A stretch of 64,000 nt of DNA from Ampelomyces quisqualis (lineage: Eukaryota; Ascomycota; Dothideomycetes; Pleosporales; Phaeosphaeriaceae), in contig JAGTXZ010000018.1 in the NCBI GenBank assembly GCA_018398575.1, positions 2,356,001 to 2,420,000 on the forward strand, written 5' to 3'. The translations under genes were made by a program, and so were the position numbers. Shown here in pieces: positions 13,881 to 26,430 of the stretch (its first letter is position 1; the number at the start of each line of letters is the position of its first letter). Under the pieces are notes generated by a model that worked only from the letters and a program-made list of their open reading frames with translations, did no database searches and was not told the origin of the DNA.

Positions 13881-14999
13881 TTATAAACAGAAGCAAGTAT
13901 AGTAAGACAACTAGTATGTAGCGTTAGACACAGTAAATAGAATTGTATATCTAATAATAGCTCTACTGTTACTTTAGCCTACCTAATAGAACGCAAACCT
14001 ACTAATATAACAAGCGCTATAACACAGAACTATAGCGCAAGGCTGCTAACGCAACCTTTTTACTACACACTATACACTACTACAAACGCGTAATAATAGC
14101 AACTCTTATCTACATACGCAAGTATTATAGAGATATTACAACAGTTACCTAGAATTGCTAGTTAGTGCAGACAAGAGGATAGCACTACTATAGCAACACT
14201 AGACATAATTGTTAAAAGACAGCATATGCAATATAATATAACTAATAGCAGAAGAATATAACTTAATATACTCTAATATAGAATAAGAAATAAGAAGGTA
14301 AAAGATGCTAGGCTGTTTTCTATAGATAACTATAGCAAAAGAATACTTATAGTAAATTACAAGGGCAATTATATTACAACAGAACAGACTACTATAGAAC
14401 GCAGCTAACAGTTGCCTTATCTAGACAATTACACACTTTACTGTCTAATATAACTATAACATAGCCTAATAGATGCGCTTGCAACAGAACAAAACTAAAC
14501 TAAATAATAATTAGAAGTAAGCTTTACTAGATAGAAACCTGCGTAGAAAGATAATAGAAATAGTTAACAAAGAGTTAAGTATAACACAAATTACCTCTAA
14601 TATAACAACTATATTAGTGTTAAACGCAACTAGAAACAAGCACACTCTTATTAGAACAAACTAGCTATTACATACACACTACAACCTACTAGTAATAGAC
14701 AAGTATATTAATAACCTTGATTATAATTTATTTGTGCAGATATTAGAGCATAAATTAGGCTTTAAAAGTAAATGCAACAGCATATATTACTATACAAAGA
14801 AGAGAGATAGATAGGCGCAAATACAGATATCTACAAAGGTACGCTAGCACAGCATATTACAAGAGACAGTTGTATTAAAGATACACTAGGCGTTATTTAT
14901 AATTAAACTACAAACATAACTAGCATAGTAGTATACTAGATCTGTACTAACAACTTACTAGGTAAATAGTTTTCTGCGTATAAAGCTACTAGATTGCCT
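13881..14999. other. AT-rich decayed DNA, no gene recognised
   Basis: This stretch follows the Plavaka-type relic. It contains stops in every frame and no motif or repeat that I can assign. It ends where the 89-bp tandem array begins. Confidence 0.5.
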
Positions 15000-15345
15000 A
15001 TATTGCGCGCATAACTATTTATACTAATAGTAGACAACTATTGTGTACGCTAACATTTAGTAGAGGATAAGAGGATAAGAGAGTACCTAATTACCTGTAT
15101 CGCGCGCACTACTATTTATACTAACAGTAGACAACTATTATATACGCTAACATTTAGTTAAGAATAAAGAGGCACCTAATTACTTATATTGCGCGCATAA
15201 CTATTTGTACTAACAGTAGACAACTATTATATACGCTAGCACATAGTTAAGGATAAAGAAAAGCCTAATTACTTATATTGCGCGCATAACTATTTATGCT
15301 AATAGTAGATAACTATTGTGTACGCTAGCACGCAGTTAAGAACAA
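15000..15345 (+). repeat. Tandem repeat array, period about 89 bp, four copies
   Basis: The marker gcgcgca occurs at 15,005, 15,102, 15,191 and 15,280, giving spacings of 97, 89 and 89 bp. Each unit has the order gcgcgca, actatttatactaa, agtagacaactatt and tacgctaac. The longer first spacing comes from a local aggataag duplication. The CG-rich core is unusual for this compartment; its CGs are in GCG context, which the mutation process spares. Confidence 0.9.
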
Positions 15346-15579
15346 AAAGCTATCTAATTAAACAGCCTAACTACTACGCTCTAGTAGAATTTAAGGCAAT
15401 ATTAGACTATATATGTTATAAAAACTCTACTTATACTTATAAAGTAAAAACTCTGTTGCGCTACATACATTGCTTACTTCTACTACTCTTACTAATAGTT
15501 CTTTAATATTTAAAGAGCAAGCGCTTGCTCTATATACTTTGTACTAAGTAGCAAATTTAAGTAATATTAGTAGCACACT

Positions 15580-17800
15580 ATGTCTCTGTCTAAACAAGCG
15601 CTAAAACAAGCGCTAATAGACAATAGTGTAAAGGTTAGGCTCTTAAGAGATGTAACCTTAGAACTAACATACTAAAAACTAAGACGCTGTAAAGACTAAA
15701 AACTATCTAGACTCTAACGCTACTATTCTTAAGCCTTAACTCTAGAATTAAAACAGAAGTATAACTAACTGCTATACTAGCCTAACTAAAAAGTTACCTA
15801 ATAAGACAGCCTAGAGATTAAATACTATACACTCTTAGATCTGCAGCATTACTTACTTGTTAACAAGAGAAATCTAAACGCAGTAGTAGCATAAGCATAA
15901 TAAGCTAACACAAACTAAAAACCTATAAGACTAACACATAGAAAATGTTAGTAGTTAAAAAAGAACTGCTATTAGACTTAAGGCTATTATATTGTAGGAA
16001 GATACCTTATTATATATAATTAAGTAGTTCTAACTGTTATAGAGTTGCAACTCTTCTTATCTAGTGCAGACCTATTTAGGTTACTACTATAGAGGAAAGA
16101 AAAACGCTAGGTAAAGAAAAGTGTATTACTAGAAAATAAGACTATACTAGAGAAGGTAAGAGTTATTCTAGTAACGTAACTACTTACTAATAATAGAAAG
16201 ACGCTATACAGTACAGCAATAACGCTATAGCTTAATATATACAGGTATATATACGCCTAAATGCTGCTAGACGCTTAGACAAAAGTATAGAATACTCTAC
16301 TATTGTTAGTTTAATTGCACATTAGCTTAACACTATGCAAAGAAGCTGCCTGCTATATAGGTACTGTTACAGCCTGCTAAGAACAGTAGCTAATAGTAGG
16401 CGCCTAGATGCTAGACATATATAGCAACTTACAGACTTATATAATAAGGCAAGAACAACTAGAAATTACTAGTGCCTATATATTAAACTACCTAGATAGA
16501 TAGGTTCTTAAGCCTAGCAAACTGCTTAAAGACTTTATTTACTTACTACAAGACCTAAAGAACGCAAGTATACTTCTAAAACAGCTATACTAGCTAACTA
16601 AAGACAGCCTAAATCTACTAGATTTCTAAACCCTAGTCTTGCAGCAGTAATAGCACAGTTATTCTATAATAACAAGAAATAGAGCATTGCTGCAATAACT
16701 AGAAATTAAGAGAAGTTTAATAAACTAAGTGCAAATATAGTAGCACTAATAGGCTTAGTTATATTTAACGCAATAAGGGAATTTAATAACAACAGCACTA
16801 GGAAAACTATACTCTTCTATAGACACACTATAGAAGGTATGTTATAAGTTCTATACATAGTATTAGCTAATAGAAAGCAGACTACTTTAATACTATTTGC
16901 AAAAAATAGAAGAACTTAGAAGGCATTTAATAGATTCTTATATAGGATAATATACAACAGGATATTACTATACACACAAACTAACAAGAGAATAACAGGG
17001 CTAACGTTTTAGTGCTAAAGAATACTTATAACAATAACGTAGATAATATCCTAGCTAACTATACAGAAGAGAAGCAAGATTGCTATAATGCGCTTATAGA
17101 CAATTATAACAACAAAGAGAAGAAGAAGGTAAACTGCTTAATAGAAAAGAATAAAAAGGAAGACGTTAGAGAAAGAGAAAAAGTCCTACACAGAAACACT
17201 AATAATGTAAGTAGGTCTAAACATAATACAATATATAATAACTTGTATAAAATGCTGTCTATATACGCGTACGTAAAGTATTAAGTAAGGTAAAAGATGT
17301 TTTACTAGAAGAGTACAAACATGTAGATAAACTTGCACTAGAATACCTTTATAAGGTAAACAAATAGCTATAGTTTAAGAACTATAGAGGTAGCTAGAGT
17401 ATTGTAGCAGAAGACGTATAGAAAGAATTTGTAACGCAAGCCTATAATATTGCAATTAAAAGTAACATACTTAACGTAATTACCTTAACTAAAGAGAAAT
17501 AGCAACTAAAACTAGATAAGTGCAATAGGTTAGTGCAACAGTATAAAAAAGAAATAAAGTGTTATTAAGTAGTTGTAAATAGCAAGCAACGCAAATGTTA
17601 TAAGAACTAGATATACTTTTGCTAGTACAACGCATAAATACTGTTAGGTTAGCCTTAATATAACGCAATAGTGCAGACTACTATAGCAGATAGTGCAGCA
17701 CTAGCAGACACAGTACCTAATTCTAACACAACTAACTAGCAAGATAATTACTGCTCTGCAAGTAGTAGTAGCTGTTACAGCCTTCTATATATAGAGCGCG
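15580..17800 (+). pseudogene. Long degenerate frame, coiled-coil-like protein of unknown function
   Basis: An ATG at 15,580 opens a frame (MSLSKQALKQALIDNS) that runs for over 1.5 kb if TAA/TAG are taken as former CAA/CAG codons. The result is rich in Gln, Leu, Lys and Glu with heptad-like stretches, for example RLDARHI*QLTDLYNKARTT near 16,440. An intact 90-codon frame at 17,012-17,284, rich in Asn, Lys and Glu, overlaps its end in another phase and is probably a remnant. No catalytic motif was recognised. It lies downstream of the Plavaka-type relic on the same strand and could be a second gene of that element, but this is inference. It could also be an unrelated captured gene. Confidence 0.45.
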
Positions 17801-18034
17801 TTGTATACCTACTAACGCGTGCCCTACAGGACGTTAAGCCTAGTAGCTGCGTCTAGGCTAGCTTACTTTTAAAGAAGCACAATTTATCTATACTATATTT
17901 AATTAAAAAGCCTATATAACTAGACAAGAGAGACTAGCTTAGTTAGCCTACGCTACAAGAGTGTAAAGACATAGGCAGCTAGCTGCAGTATACAGTTCTA
18001 CTAGTGCTATAGTACTTAATAGTCTTTAACTATT

Positions 18035-18110
18035 AAATCTAGCAACACTAGTAATACTAGCAACACTAGTAACACTAGCGACACAGGCAACGCAGGTAAC
18101 ACAAGTAATT
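18035..18110 (+). repeat. Short tandem repeat of 9-bp units
   Basis: Units of the type agcaacact, agtaatact and agtaacact repeat about eight times before decaying into ggcaacgcaggtaacacaag. Low-complexity simple repeat; no function is visible. Confidence 0.75.
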
Positions 18111-19209
18111 TGCTGTTAGGTTACTATTAGGTTGCTAGCGACTAGAAGTAAGTAGGGCAACTTTAGTAAATTATCTAGTAGATAGTATTGCTGTTAGGCA
18201 GCCGCGGGTCGCCGCAACTAGGCTAACCAGACAAATCTTAATTTTTCCTAACAACTGTATAGGCTAAATATAGTTAGGCACAGTTCCTAAGCTATAAATT
18301 GCGCTCTAAGATTGCTAGCTTTTAATTAACTTCTTACACATATTTTTTAAAATTCTAAAGAGAACTCTTTACTACGTTATAAAGTAGCTAGTTCTTTTAT
18401 AGTTATAGAGCTTATATAGTATCAGAATTTAGTAGTACACTAGTAAATAGGTAGAAGGTACTTCTCTTTAGGTAGAGAGTAGGTAGAAGTTAATAGTATA
18501 GAAGGTAGAGTAAGAGTTAGGTTAAGGTAGAGCTAGGTATAGGTTAGAGTTAGGTTATATAGGTACTAGATAGTATAGGTTAGGTTAGTTAGGTTATATT
18601 ACCTAATATTAGGTTAAACTTATAAAGTGTCTTTAACTATAAAATCTTAAATATATATATTACTTTAGTATATAGTAGAGTAAGAAAAATTAGCTTATTA
18701 ATATAGTAATCTTAAAATTAAAGATATTACTAGAGTAATATCTATTTAAATTAGTGTACAAAAACTAAGTTAAGTTCTAATATAATAACACAATTTTTTA
18801 TATTAGTACTATTTAATTAGCTAGTAAGATTTTCTTTATTCTAGTTCTTTATTATAGTAACTAATTAAAGTAGTAAAAGAGCTTTAATCTCTTTTTCTAT
18901 ACTTAGTATAGCTAATACTTAAGTATATTACGTATAAGAGTCTCTAAATACACACTTAAAAAAGAGGTTACTAAATCTTTCTAATTAACACTTTTACTCT
19001 TATTATTTTTCTCTTTATTACTTATTAAATTCTAAAAGTGCTATATTATATTATTAATAGAGTTAGAATAAGAATCTAGTTTCTAGATCTATTAGATATA
19101 AGGTAGAAGTTAGATAAAAGGTAATAGAGTTAAAGATCTATAAGAACGTTATAATAAAGAGCTATTAGCTTATCTATAGTGCGCGCATGCTCTTATAGTA
19201 TAGCTCTAG
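18111..19209. other. AT-rich decayed DNA with a GGTTA-rich minisatellite patch
   Basis: No gene recognised. Between about 18,470 and 18,620 the sequence is dominated by variants of aggttaggtta and agagtaggtagaag, resembling the G-rich subterminal motifs of the hAT ends but without a clear terminal repeat. It may be a decayed MITE or telomere-like minisatellite. Confidence 0.5.
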
Positions 19210-19330
19210 TGTAAGAATACTATAGCGTAGAGCTGTTAGCTGCGTAGTAATACGCCTGCGCTACTATAACACTACTCTAGCTTCTATACACGTAAAACGC
19301 GTATAGCTGCCCTAGTGTCTTAATAGTACT
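19210..19330 (+). repeat. LTR fragment related to the E1 LTR
   Basis: From tgtaagaatactatagcgta onward the sequence matches the start of the E1 LTRs (37,918 and 51,733) for about 120 bp, including tagtaatacgcctgcgct and agctgccctag. It then diverges. The first base coincides with the 5' TG of the LTR, suggesting a truncated or solo LTR. It is more heavily mutated than the E1 LTRs. Confidence 0.75.
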
Positions 19331-19936
19331 ATACTAGTATAGTGTTAAGACTGTTAGTCTAGTAGCAAACAATAAGAATACTAGTGTAGACTAGGTGTAC
19401 AGCTAAGGTTAGTTTTTGCAGATAGGTGCAGAGTTGCTTTAAATACAGAGGGTATTATTACTAAGATAGTAAAGGCTAAGGCTTTTTAAAAAAAGTAACA
19501 AAGATTATATAGCTTAATATAACTAACTTAAGTTGTTAAAACATAAGTTAAATACAATAATCTATAAGAGTTTATTATAGTTCTTATATACTATAAAAGA
19601 TCTTTAAGCTTACTTATTAAAGCGTAAGCTTATTATACTAAGTTGTAGTACTTACAAAGCTTACTGTAAGCTGCATAAGCGCACTTACGTGCGTTAGATC
19701 TTTCTTATATACTAAGGCATAAGCTTATAAATCTACTTATAAGCTATGTTACGTAATCTATTCTATATGTTCTTTGTTACTAGCCTGCGTTAAGTTATGT
19801 CTAGTTTATACTAAATAATTAGCTATACAGATCTAGAATTGTAACACTATTCTCCTTTCTTACTAGATTTGTCTTAAATTATAGTTATATCTTTATAAGT
19901 ATACTCTATATCTTGTCTTAAAGTTTGCGCGTTGTT
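19331..19936. other. AT-rich decayed DNA, nothing assigned
   Basis: Lies between the LTR fragment and the accessory frame of Gypsy relic E4. Repeated agcttattaaagcgtaagctta-like words near 19,610-19,760 form small inverted repeats. A 3' LTR for E4 would be expected here but I could not delimit one. Confidence 0.4.
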
Positions 19937-20500
19937 ATGTCTTCTAATTCTTAAAAGAAATAACTACGTCTTACTTTAGAAATTTAATAACACAAAACCT
20001 TTGCTAATATACCCTGCAACTATTGTTTGACTAATAACTAAGAGTACTTTATTATAGTATTAAAGAGTTAACGTTATCTAAAGTGCTCTAAGTGTGTGCG
20101 TATTAGGCGTCTATGCGTAAACTTATCTTAGGAATTGTTAGACTATACTTATAAGAAGTATAAAGTAAAAGTAAAAGTAGATAAAAAATTGCTTGCTAAA
20201 GTAATTGCGCAACTGCTGCGTAATAAGAAAATACTTACGCAGGCAAAAGATAGAGCATATTAGAAGGCTAAGTGCCTTGCATATAAGTTAGAGAAATTAG
20301 GTAAGAATGTCTAGGCAGAGGCGTTAGACTATCTAGCTGCAGATGCGCTAATAGGTTACTCTCTAGCTATATAGGCTACTCTTAACTTGCTTAATACCTC
20401 TACAAGTTTTAGTACTAGTTTAGTAGTTATTAGCAATTTATAAAGTTTATAGCTAGTTTCTATATATTTTTTAAGTTATTGTATTCTAACTATTTAACTA
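19937..20500 (+). pseudogene. Accessory C-x2-C-x6-C / coiled-coil frame of Gypsy relic E4 (antisense to pol)
   Basis: An ATG at 19,937 starts a plus-strand frame that stays coherent if TAA/TAG are read as former sense codons. It has a first pair PCNYC near codon 30 and then CSKCVRIRRLC, a C-x2-C-x6-C motif with its cysteines at 20,084, 20,093 and 20,114. A Lys/Glu/Leu-rich stretch of about 90 residues follows (KYKVKVKVDKKLLAKVIAQL and AKCLAYKLEKLGKN), likely a coiled coil. It runs tail-to-tail into, and slightly overlaps, the chromodomain end of the minus-strand Gypsy pol at 20,395-20,943. The same arrangement occurs in E1, E2 and E3. The cysteine spacing resembles half of a Zn2Cys6 cluster. 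The function is unknown; a nucleic-acid-binding or Gag-like role is conjecture. Confidence 0.6.
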
Positions 20501-20943
20501 GGTCTTTCTTTTAATAGTTGTTGCCTTAGTATGTTATTATTCTTTTAACTTTAAATTTAGTTTCTTTTTTAAGTTTATAGTAAAAGGTTTACTGTAATAG
20601 TATTTCTAAGTTAGCTAGTTCTAGTAGGCTTACGTAGAATCTAGGGTAGATCTTTGTATCTAACAGAAGCTTAAGTGTATATGTAACTAGTCTGTTCCTC
20701 TTTAAAATTAAAAATAGTCTAACTTTAATATAGTTAAGTCCTTTACTTAGTTATTTTATGTATAGATTTTTAGTGTAGAGATATATCTTATCTCTCTCTT
20801 TTAGCTAAAGTATAGTTTTTTGTTTTCTATTAATATATAAGATACTCTATGTCTAAGCGTATTATATTTGTTCTTCTATTTTAGTATAGGTTTTCTTTAT
20901 TTCTTCTGCTGTCTGTATAGCAGCTTTAGCTTTTAGGCTAGGT
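20395..20943 (-). pseudogene. Ty3/Gypsy pol C-terminus with chromodomain (relic E4), truncated
   Basis: The minus strand from 20,943 down reads as the end of a chromoviral Gypsy polyprotein. The integrase C-terminal part has LKERDKIYLYTKNL, then LSKGLNYIKVRLFLILKRN, VTYTLKLL and YPRFYVSLLELANLE, matching the family pattern G-D-K-V...H-P-V-F-H-V-S-L-L-E-P. It is followed by a chromodomain-like tail ending NFINC*QLLN near 20,420. The chromodomain targets integration to modified histones in related elements. The upstream part of pol is missing because the hAT element begins at 20,944. Internal stops make it inactive. Confidence 0.75.
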
Positions 20944-22299
20944 TACAGCGGTAAATAGGTAGGGGTTAGGTTAGGGTAGGGTACCTTTACGTAAGACCCT
21001 ATACCTAACCTAACCCCTACCTATTTAATTAACACTAAAAGTAGGTAGAGGTTAGGTTAGAGGTAATTAATTGTAGGTTAAAGTTAGGTTGCATAAGTTT
21101 TGCGCAATTAAATAAAATTTAAAGTATATAACTACTAATTTTATAAGATTAGGTTTCTAAAAATATGCTAAATTTTACAGAGGCAAAACTATGCTAGGGA
21201 TATTAAAAATAGCATAGTAATTACAAATTTTTATTACAATAAAGAGGGAATTAGGTCTTTATTTCTAATATACATAAAAGTAGAGGATTCTAGATCTCCT
21301 ACGCAAATGCTTAATAAGAGCTAAACTTCTAATAGTACCTAAGCGCAAGTCTAACATCCTTTACCTGTATAGTAACTCTTTTTACGTAAATTGTATTTAT
21401 ATTTATATCTATATTTAGTTAGAATTTTATTAAAAAAATAGGGTTAAGAAACAAACCCTTAAAAAAACTAACTATATAGGCCTTAGCAGCCTTTTAAGCT
21501 GCCTTAATAGCTAATTTTTAGAAGCAAAGACGACTACTAGTGCTTTAGACGCATTTTTAAGCTATTTTGCGCAGGAGTCGCTAGAAGGGCAGCTTGCAGA
21601 TAAGAAGCTTAGTAGACCTCTAGTATTAGTAGATCTTTCTAAGTAACACAGCTTTGCGCAGTAAGTAAATAAGCATAATAAAGAATTGTAATAACCTACT
21701 ACTTAGCTTAAAGTGCCTTTTTTTTAGGAGCTGCTTTTTAAGTCTTTGTAGCTAGGCTTTTCCTAGCAGATTTCCTAGCAGCCTTGCTAGCTAGGTCTTT
21801 AGCAACTATAGTGCTTCTAGTAACAGCGTCCTTAACTTTAGATTTGCGTTTTTATAAAGCTATAGTTATAGTATTATAGAGTTATAGATTTCATATTGTA
21901 ATAATTTAGGTTGTTTTAGTGCCTAGTAAATAAGCAGTAAGCAGGCTTAGCGCAGGAAATTAGGTCTTAGCGTAAAATTCCTACAGGAGCTAATTTAAAA
22001 CTGCTAGCGCTACTAAAAGACTAGAATGTAATAAAAAACTGTGTTAACTTACAGGCCTACTTAGAATTGCGCTAGCTTTTGTTTTAGCTATATATTAAAA
22101 TTAAAGGGTAGATTTTTATAGACTTATTAGTTGTTTATATAAAATAGGCTAAAAGGTAGTAAGCGCAGGTAGTAGGCAGAAAGCACAATAGTAGCCTGCT
22201 TACGCACAGACTAACTTACTGCGTTATTAGTTATAGGCTGCTAAAATAAAATACTAAAGCTATACACCTACAATAGTAACACGCTTTATTATATTACTT

Positions 22300-23480
22300 T
22301 ATTACACTTAGCGCTATAGAATCTGTTAAGTCTAAAGAAATTAAGGTTGTTAACAAGCCTAAGGGCTTTCTGCTGCCTATTCCTATTAGAGTTCTACTAA
22401 ATTTTAAGGAAGAGGAGTAGGCCTAGCTTATAATAGTAACATTCTTAGAACTTTACTATAAATTATACTTATTTGTCTAGGGTTTTACTTCTAGAGATAA
22501 TAAGATTAGCTATATCCTAGACTCTTGTGGTAGTAATACGCTAAAGCAAGGCTAACTAACAAATTTTAAAGTTAACTCTAGTAGGCAGCTTAGCAGCAGC
22601 GCTATACAATCTAGGGAGCTAGCTGCTATTGTAAAGGCTAAGTCCTTAGACTAATTAGCTAAATACTAGCTTAAGAAGAAGGTTAAGAGAGGCAATAGGT
22701 ACAAGGCGTTGTCTCTAAGGCAACAAGCTAAGAAACTTAAATATAAGCTTAAGGCCTAGGCAGCAAAGCGTTTTAATAGTAAGCAATCTAGTAAGTTATT
22801 ACACCTTTTTATTACGTTATTTTTACTAATATGCAAAGCTAAGTAGTTAATAGCTTCTATTACTTAAGTTAATTAAAAATAAGAGGCTATTTAAATTAAA
22901 ATTAATATATACGCCTATAATATTGTTATAAAGGAGTCTTTTGCAGTAACTTTAGACTTAAAGTAAAAAAAATTATTAGCTTAAGCTTATACTTGCGTTT
23001 ATAGGCCTAGTAGAGCTGTAGAAGAGATACTCTAAAGGGAGTATACTTGTAGGCTACACCTCCTTAAGAGGAATAGCTTTAAGACACTATAGGCTAAGGC
23101 TAAATAGCTTAAATTTTGCAATAAGCTAACGCCTAATAAGTTAGCTCTAGTAACTAATTAGAATTAGCAGTAAGTTTATTACGTTATTTTATTACATACT
23201 TATTCTAACTAGTCTGCTAGAAGGTGTAAGCTAATACCCTCCTCTATGTTTAATTAGCCTCTAGAGCTCTATAGTAATATACTATACGTTAAGAGACGCA
23301 ATAAGACTAAATATAAAGAAGAGGTTAAAAATTCTAGTAAAGAGCTAGAGGTATACTACAAGACGTTGCCTAATAAATATAAAGATAAGAAGGATAAAGA
23401 TTAGAGTAATAGCACCTAAGAGGGGTTTTCTAATAGTACTTAGAAGAGCTGTTTAGACGCTAAGTAACATATATAATTAA
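22300..23480 (+). pseudogene. Degenerate basic frame(s) upstream of the hAT transposase
   Basis: The plus strand contains lysine-rich protein-like text such as LKKKVKRGNRYKALSLR near 22,670 and KRRNKTKYKEEVKNSSKEL near 23,290. It is interrupted by intron-like segments: gtaagttatta to actaatatgcaaag at about 22,786-22,834, and another starting gtaagtttattacg near 23,171. It may be the N-terminal exons of the transposase or a separate gene of the element. No domain was recognised. Confidence 0.35.
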
Positions 23481-23849
23481 ATCTGCTGTATATTATTGCC
23501 TAATATAGTTAAGACTTAAAACTTTTGCTACTACTGTAAAACCTAATTTTTTAATTTTTAAAACTTTAGCCCTACTATCTGCTCCCTAACTAGGGGAATA
23601 ACGCCTCTAGCAGAACGCCTACCTCTCTTACTTAAAGTAACACTAAACTATAGTTTTGCTATTCTATTATTGCTGCAATTACTACTATCTTCTTACAAGA
23701 TATTGCTACTTTATTATTATACTTTTTTATTACACACATAGACCTAAGCGACTCCTCTTTACTCCTAGACAACCTATACCTTAATCTGCCTAAAATACTC
23801 TATAAATTTATACTTAACGCTTTCTAAATCTTTAAGTCTAGAATTAAGA

Positions 23850-26430
23850 GAATAGTTACTATCTTTAAGTAGCTAATTTAAGATAATACTACTGTATGTG
23901 CTGTATAGAATGTCTAGTAGTAGAACACGTTATAGGCCTAGGACCCTAATAATTCTAATCTTTAATAGGGTAGAGCTAAATATTCTGCTATTATATAGAC
24001 TTAATTTAGAAAAGGGGCCTATATTAAAAGTAGTAAACTACACGTATATTGCCTAAACTGTAGGCACATACTTTAATACCTAACTAACAAGTATATAGAA
24101 ACAAAATACTTTAGTAACTACCTTTAGTCTAATAGTTATAGAGAAGTTATAGAATCTATCTATATAAGGCAGCTACTTCTATTTGTTACACTATTATGTC
24201 TATAACCTCTGTAACTGTTTACTACCTAGTAATTTAAACTAGAAATTATATAGGTACTTCTTAATAGGAATTAGTCTTTTTAAATATTAGAGTAACTCTT
24301 ATTTTACTACTTTGTAAAGTTTCTCTAGCCTAGCACTACTATACCTAGCCAATACAAGTTTACTCTTATACTCTAGGAACACTACAAGTAGGTAACTAAA
24401 AACCTCCTTTTTAATCTTAGTAAGTTAACAAAAATCTTAATTACCTTTAACGCCTAGTCTGCTACTAACTACTTAAGCTTTTTGGCTATTAAAGCCTATT
24501 ATATTAACACTAGTTAGCAGATAAGAAAGGTTCTATTAGATTTTATGCCCTTGCGTAGGCAGCACACTAGAGTTTCTATAGTATCTAATCTTATGTAGGT
24601 ACTTAAAAACACAAAAATATTAAAATAATTACTAGTAGTTACCTGTAATAACGCTTTAAACAACAGTACTCTTAGTAGAAGCCTAGAAAGCAATTTTGCT
24701 AATAAGGGGGTTTCTTAGAACGCAAAGGAAAACACTATACTATGCCTTACCTATATTATTAACCTAGTAGTGCAGGATATAATAGCCTACCTAAGGCTAA
24801 CAGCCTTGCCTAAGATTAAAGGGGCTTAGCAGCTACAACGCTATTACGTTTACTAGATTAATAATAGTATATTAGTGCCTAACTCCTTGCAAAAGGTATG
24901 TTATACCCTTTATTATAATTTTTTATTACACACTAAGCTCTCTTAGATCTAGGCAATTTATATTGCTATTGATTTGTCTCTCTAACGTTTTAAACAATTC
25001 CTAAAGGTACAATCTAATATACTGCTAAAAAATTAACTTTATGTAATTTAAGATGTTAAGACTAGGTAAAATTTAACCTATAATATGTATAAGCGCGCTT
25101 GCTTCCTAGCTACTTATATTAACAAGTAGCTAGAGCAAGAGATTACACTTAATTAGGCCCTGCAAGGTAGCAGCAGTAATTTACAAAATAACAACGTAGT
25201 TGTAGACTTTAAGAACCTTAAAAGGCTTTAGCTAGCACCTGCTAAGTAGTTACACTTTAGGGCAATAATACGCATGCTAGCAAACTTTAAAACAGCTACT
25301 AACAGAATTAGTAAAAGCAACACACCTTAGGCTCTGTATATTTAGTTAATATATAACAGACTTTTTAACTTTTTAGATTAAATAATAACTAAGCTATCTA
25401 ACAAGAAGGATAAGACTAGCTATTGCAAGGAGTAGCTAGCTATAGTAAAGGCAGCGGCAGAGAAAAGTAAAAAGAAGTTATTAAAGTATTATTTACGCAC
25501 AGATAAGAAACAAAGATATCTTTACAACGTTACAACTATTCTTAATCTATTCTAGAAGCTTACTATATATAAGGTAGGAACTATGTTTATTACACAGGTT
25601 TATTACAGCGCACTACTAATAAAACCTAGGGTAATACATAGAGACTAGACTTTAAACATACATACTAGCGTTAGTTTTTAGACTATATTAATTAATACAA
25701 AAACAACCCTGTAGTAATAAACAGAAACTGCACTCTAGTTTGTTCTTTGCAACTATAGCGTCTACCTAAACACTAGTAGTTTAGAAGGCCTTTTTTCTAA
25801 ACAATACAGTCTAGTAAGTTAAGCGCTAATCTCCTTTATAAAACTAACGCAAGTATTAGACTACTCTATGCAGAAGCTCTTTACTACCTTAGCACTTCTC
25901 TAACTAGTAAAGAAGATAAAAAGAAGTTATTAAATATACTTGTTTAGTAGCAGGCTAATATAGACACGTACCTACGCCTAGCCTAGGTAGCTAAAGACGT
26001 ACTAGCTATACAGCTTGCAGAAGTTAGGGTTAAGCGCTTGTTTAATACTACAAGAAACGTTCTAAAAGATTAATAGTATAGGCTTAGAGCAGAAATAATC
26101 TAGAAGATTATAGTTATAAAACATGTAATTACTAAGAAGAACGCATAACTAAACTATTCTATACTACAATTGCTAACTGTAGGATCCTAACACAGCGCTA
26201 AGAGTGTCTAAGATCTACTTAAGCTTCTAGGTCCTATTAATTTTACTAGTCTAACTAGCTCTAGAATCTAACGTTTTAAGGATTAGACAAGCAATAAGGA
26301 GTAGGAGAGTAATAGAAAAAATAATATTAGGGAATCTGCAACGCCTTTGTATAGTGCACTACTCTAGACTTCTTAGTATAAGTAGCGCCTATAAAGGAAG
26401 AGATTAAGGCCTTTTTGTTTCTTAGACTAG
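23850..26430 (+). pseudogene. hAT-family transposase relic
   Basis: With former sense codons restored in reading only, the plus strand gives hAT landmarks in order. A BED-finger-like C-x2-C (YCLNCRHIL) is near 24,050. The catalytic core starts at about 24,440 with ITFNA*SATNYLSFLAIKAY, where the W of the family's F-D-G-W is now a stop. VLLDFMPLR then precedes a decayed G-x-H-T-G, and VVTCNNALNNSTL near 24,635 corresponds to T-x-D-N-A-x-N-N. An LTYIINLVVQD segment follows near 24,750. The C-terminal dimerisation domain near 25,980-26,130 reads VAKDVLAIQLAEV and KRLFNTTRNVLKD. Introns of about 45-50 bp are likely, for example gtatgttata to cacactaag at 24,896-24,940. The protein would have mobilised this element and its MITE. 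It is inactive here. Confidence 0.85.

Noticed and set aside
15318..15506. Plus-strand frame of 62 codons
   Set aside because: Overlaps the last unit of the 89-bp tandem array and has no protein-like features.
19210..20500. The LTR fragment at 19,210 as the 3' LTR of E4
   Set aside because: Its orientation matches plus-strand E1, whereas E4 pol is on the minus strand, so it is more likely an independent fragment.
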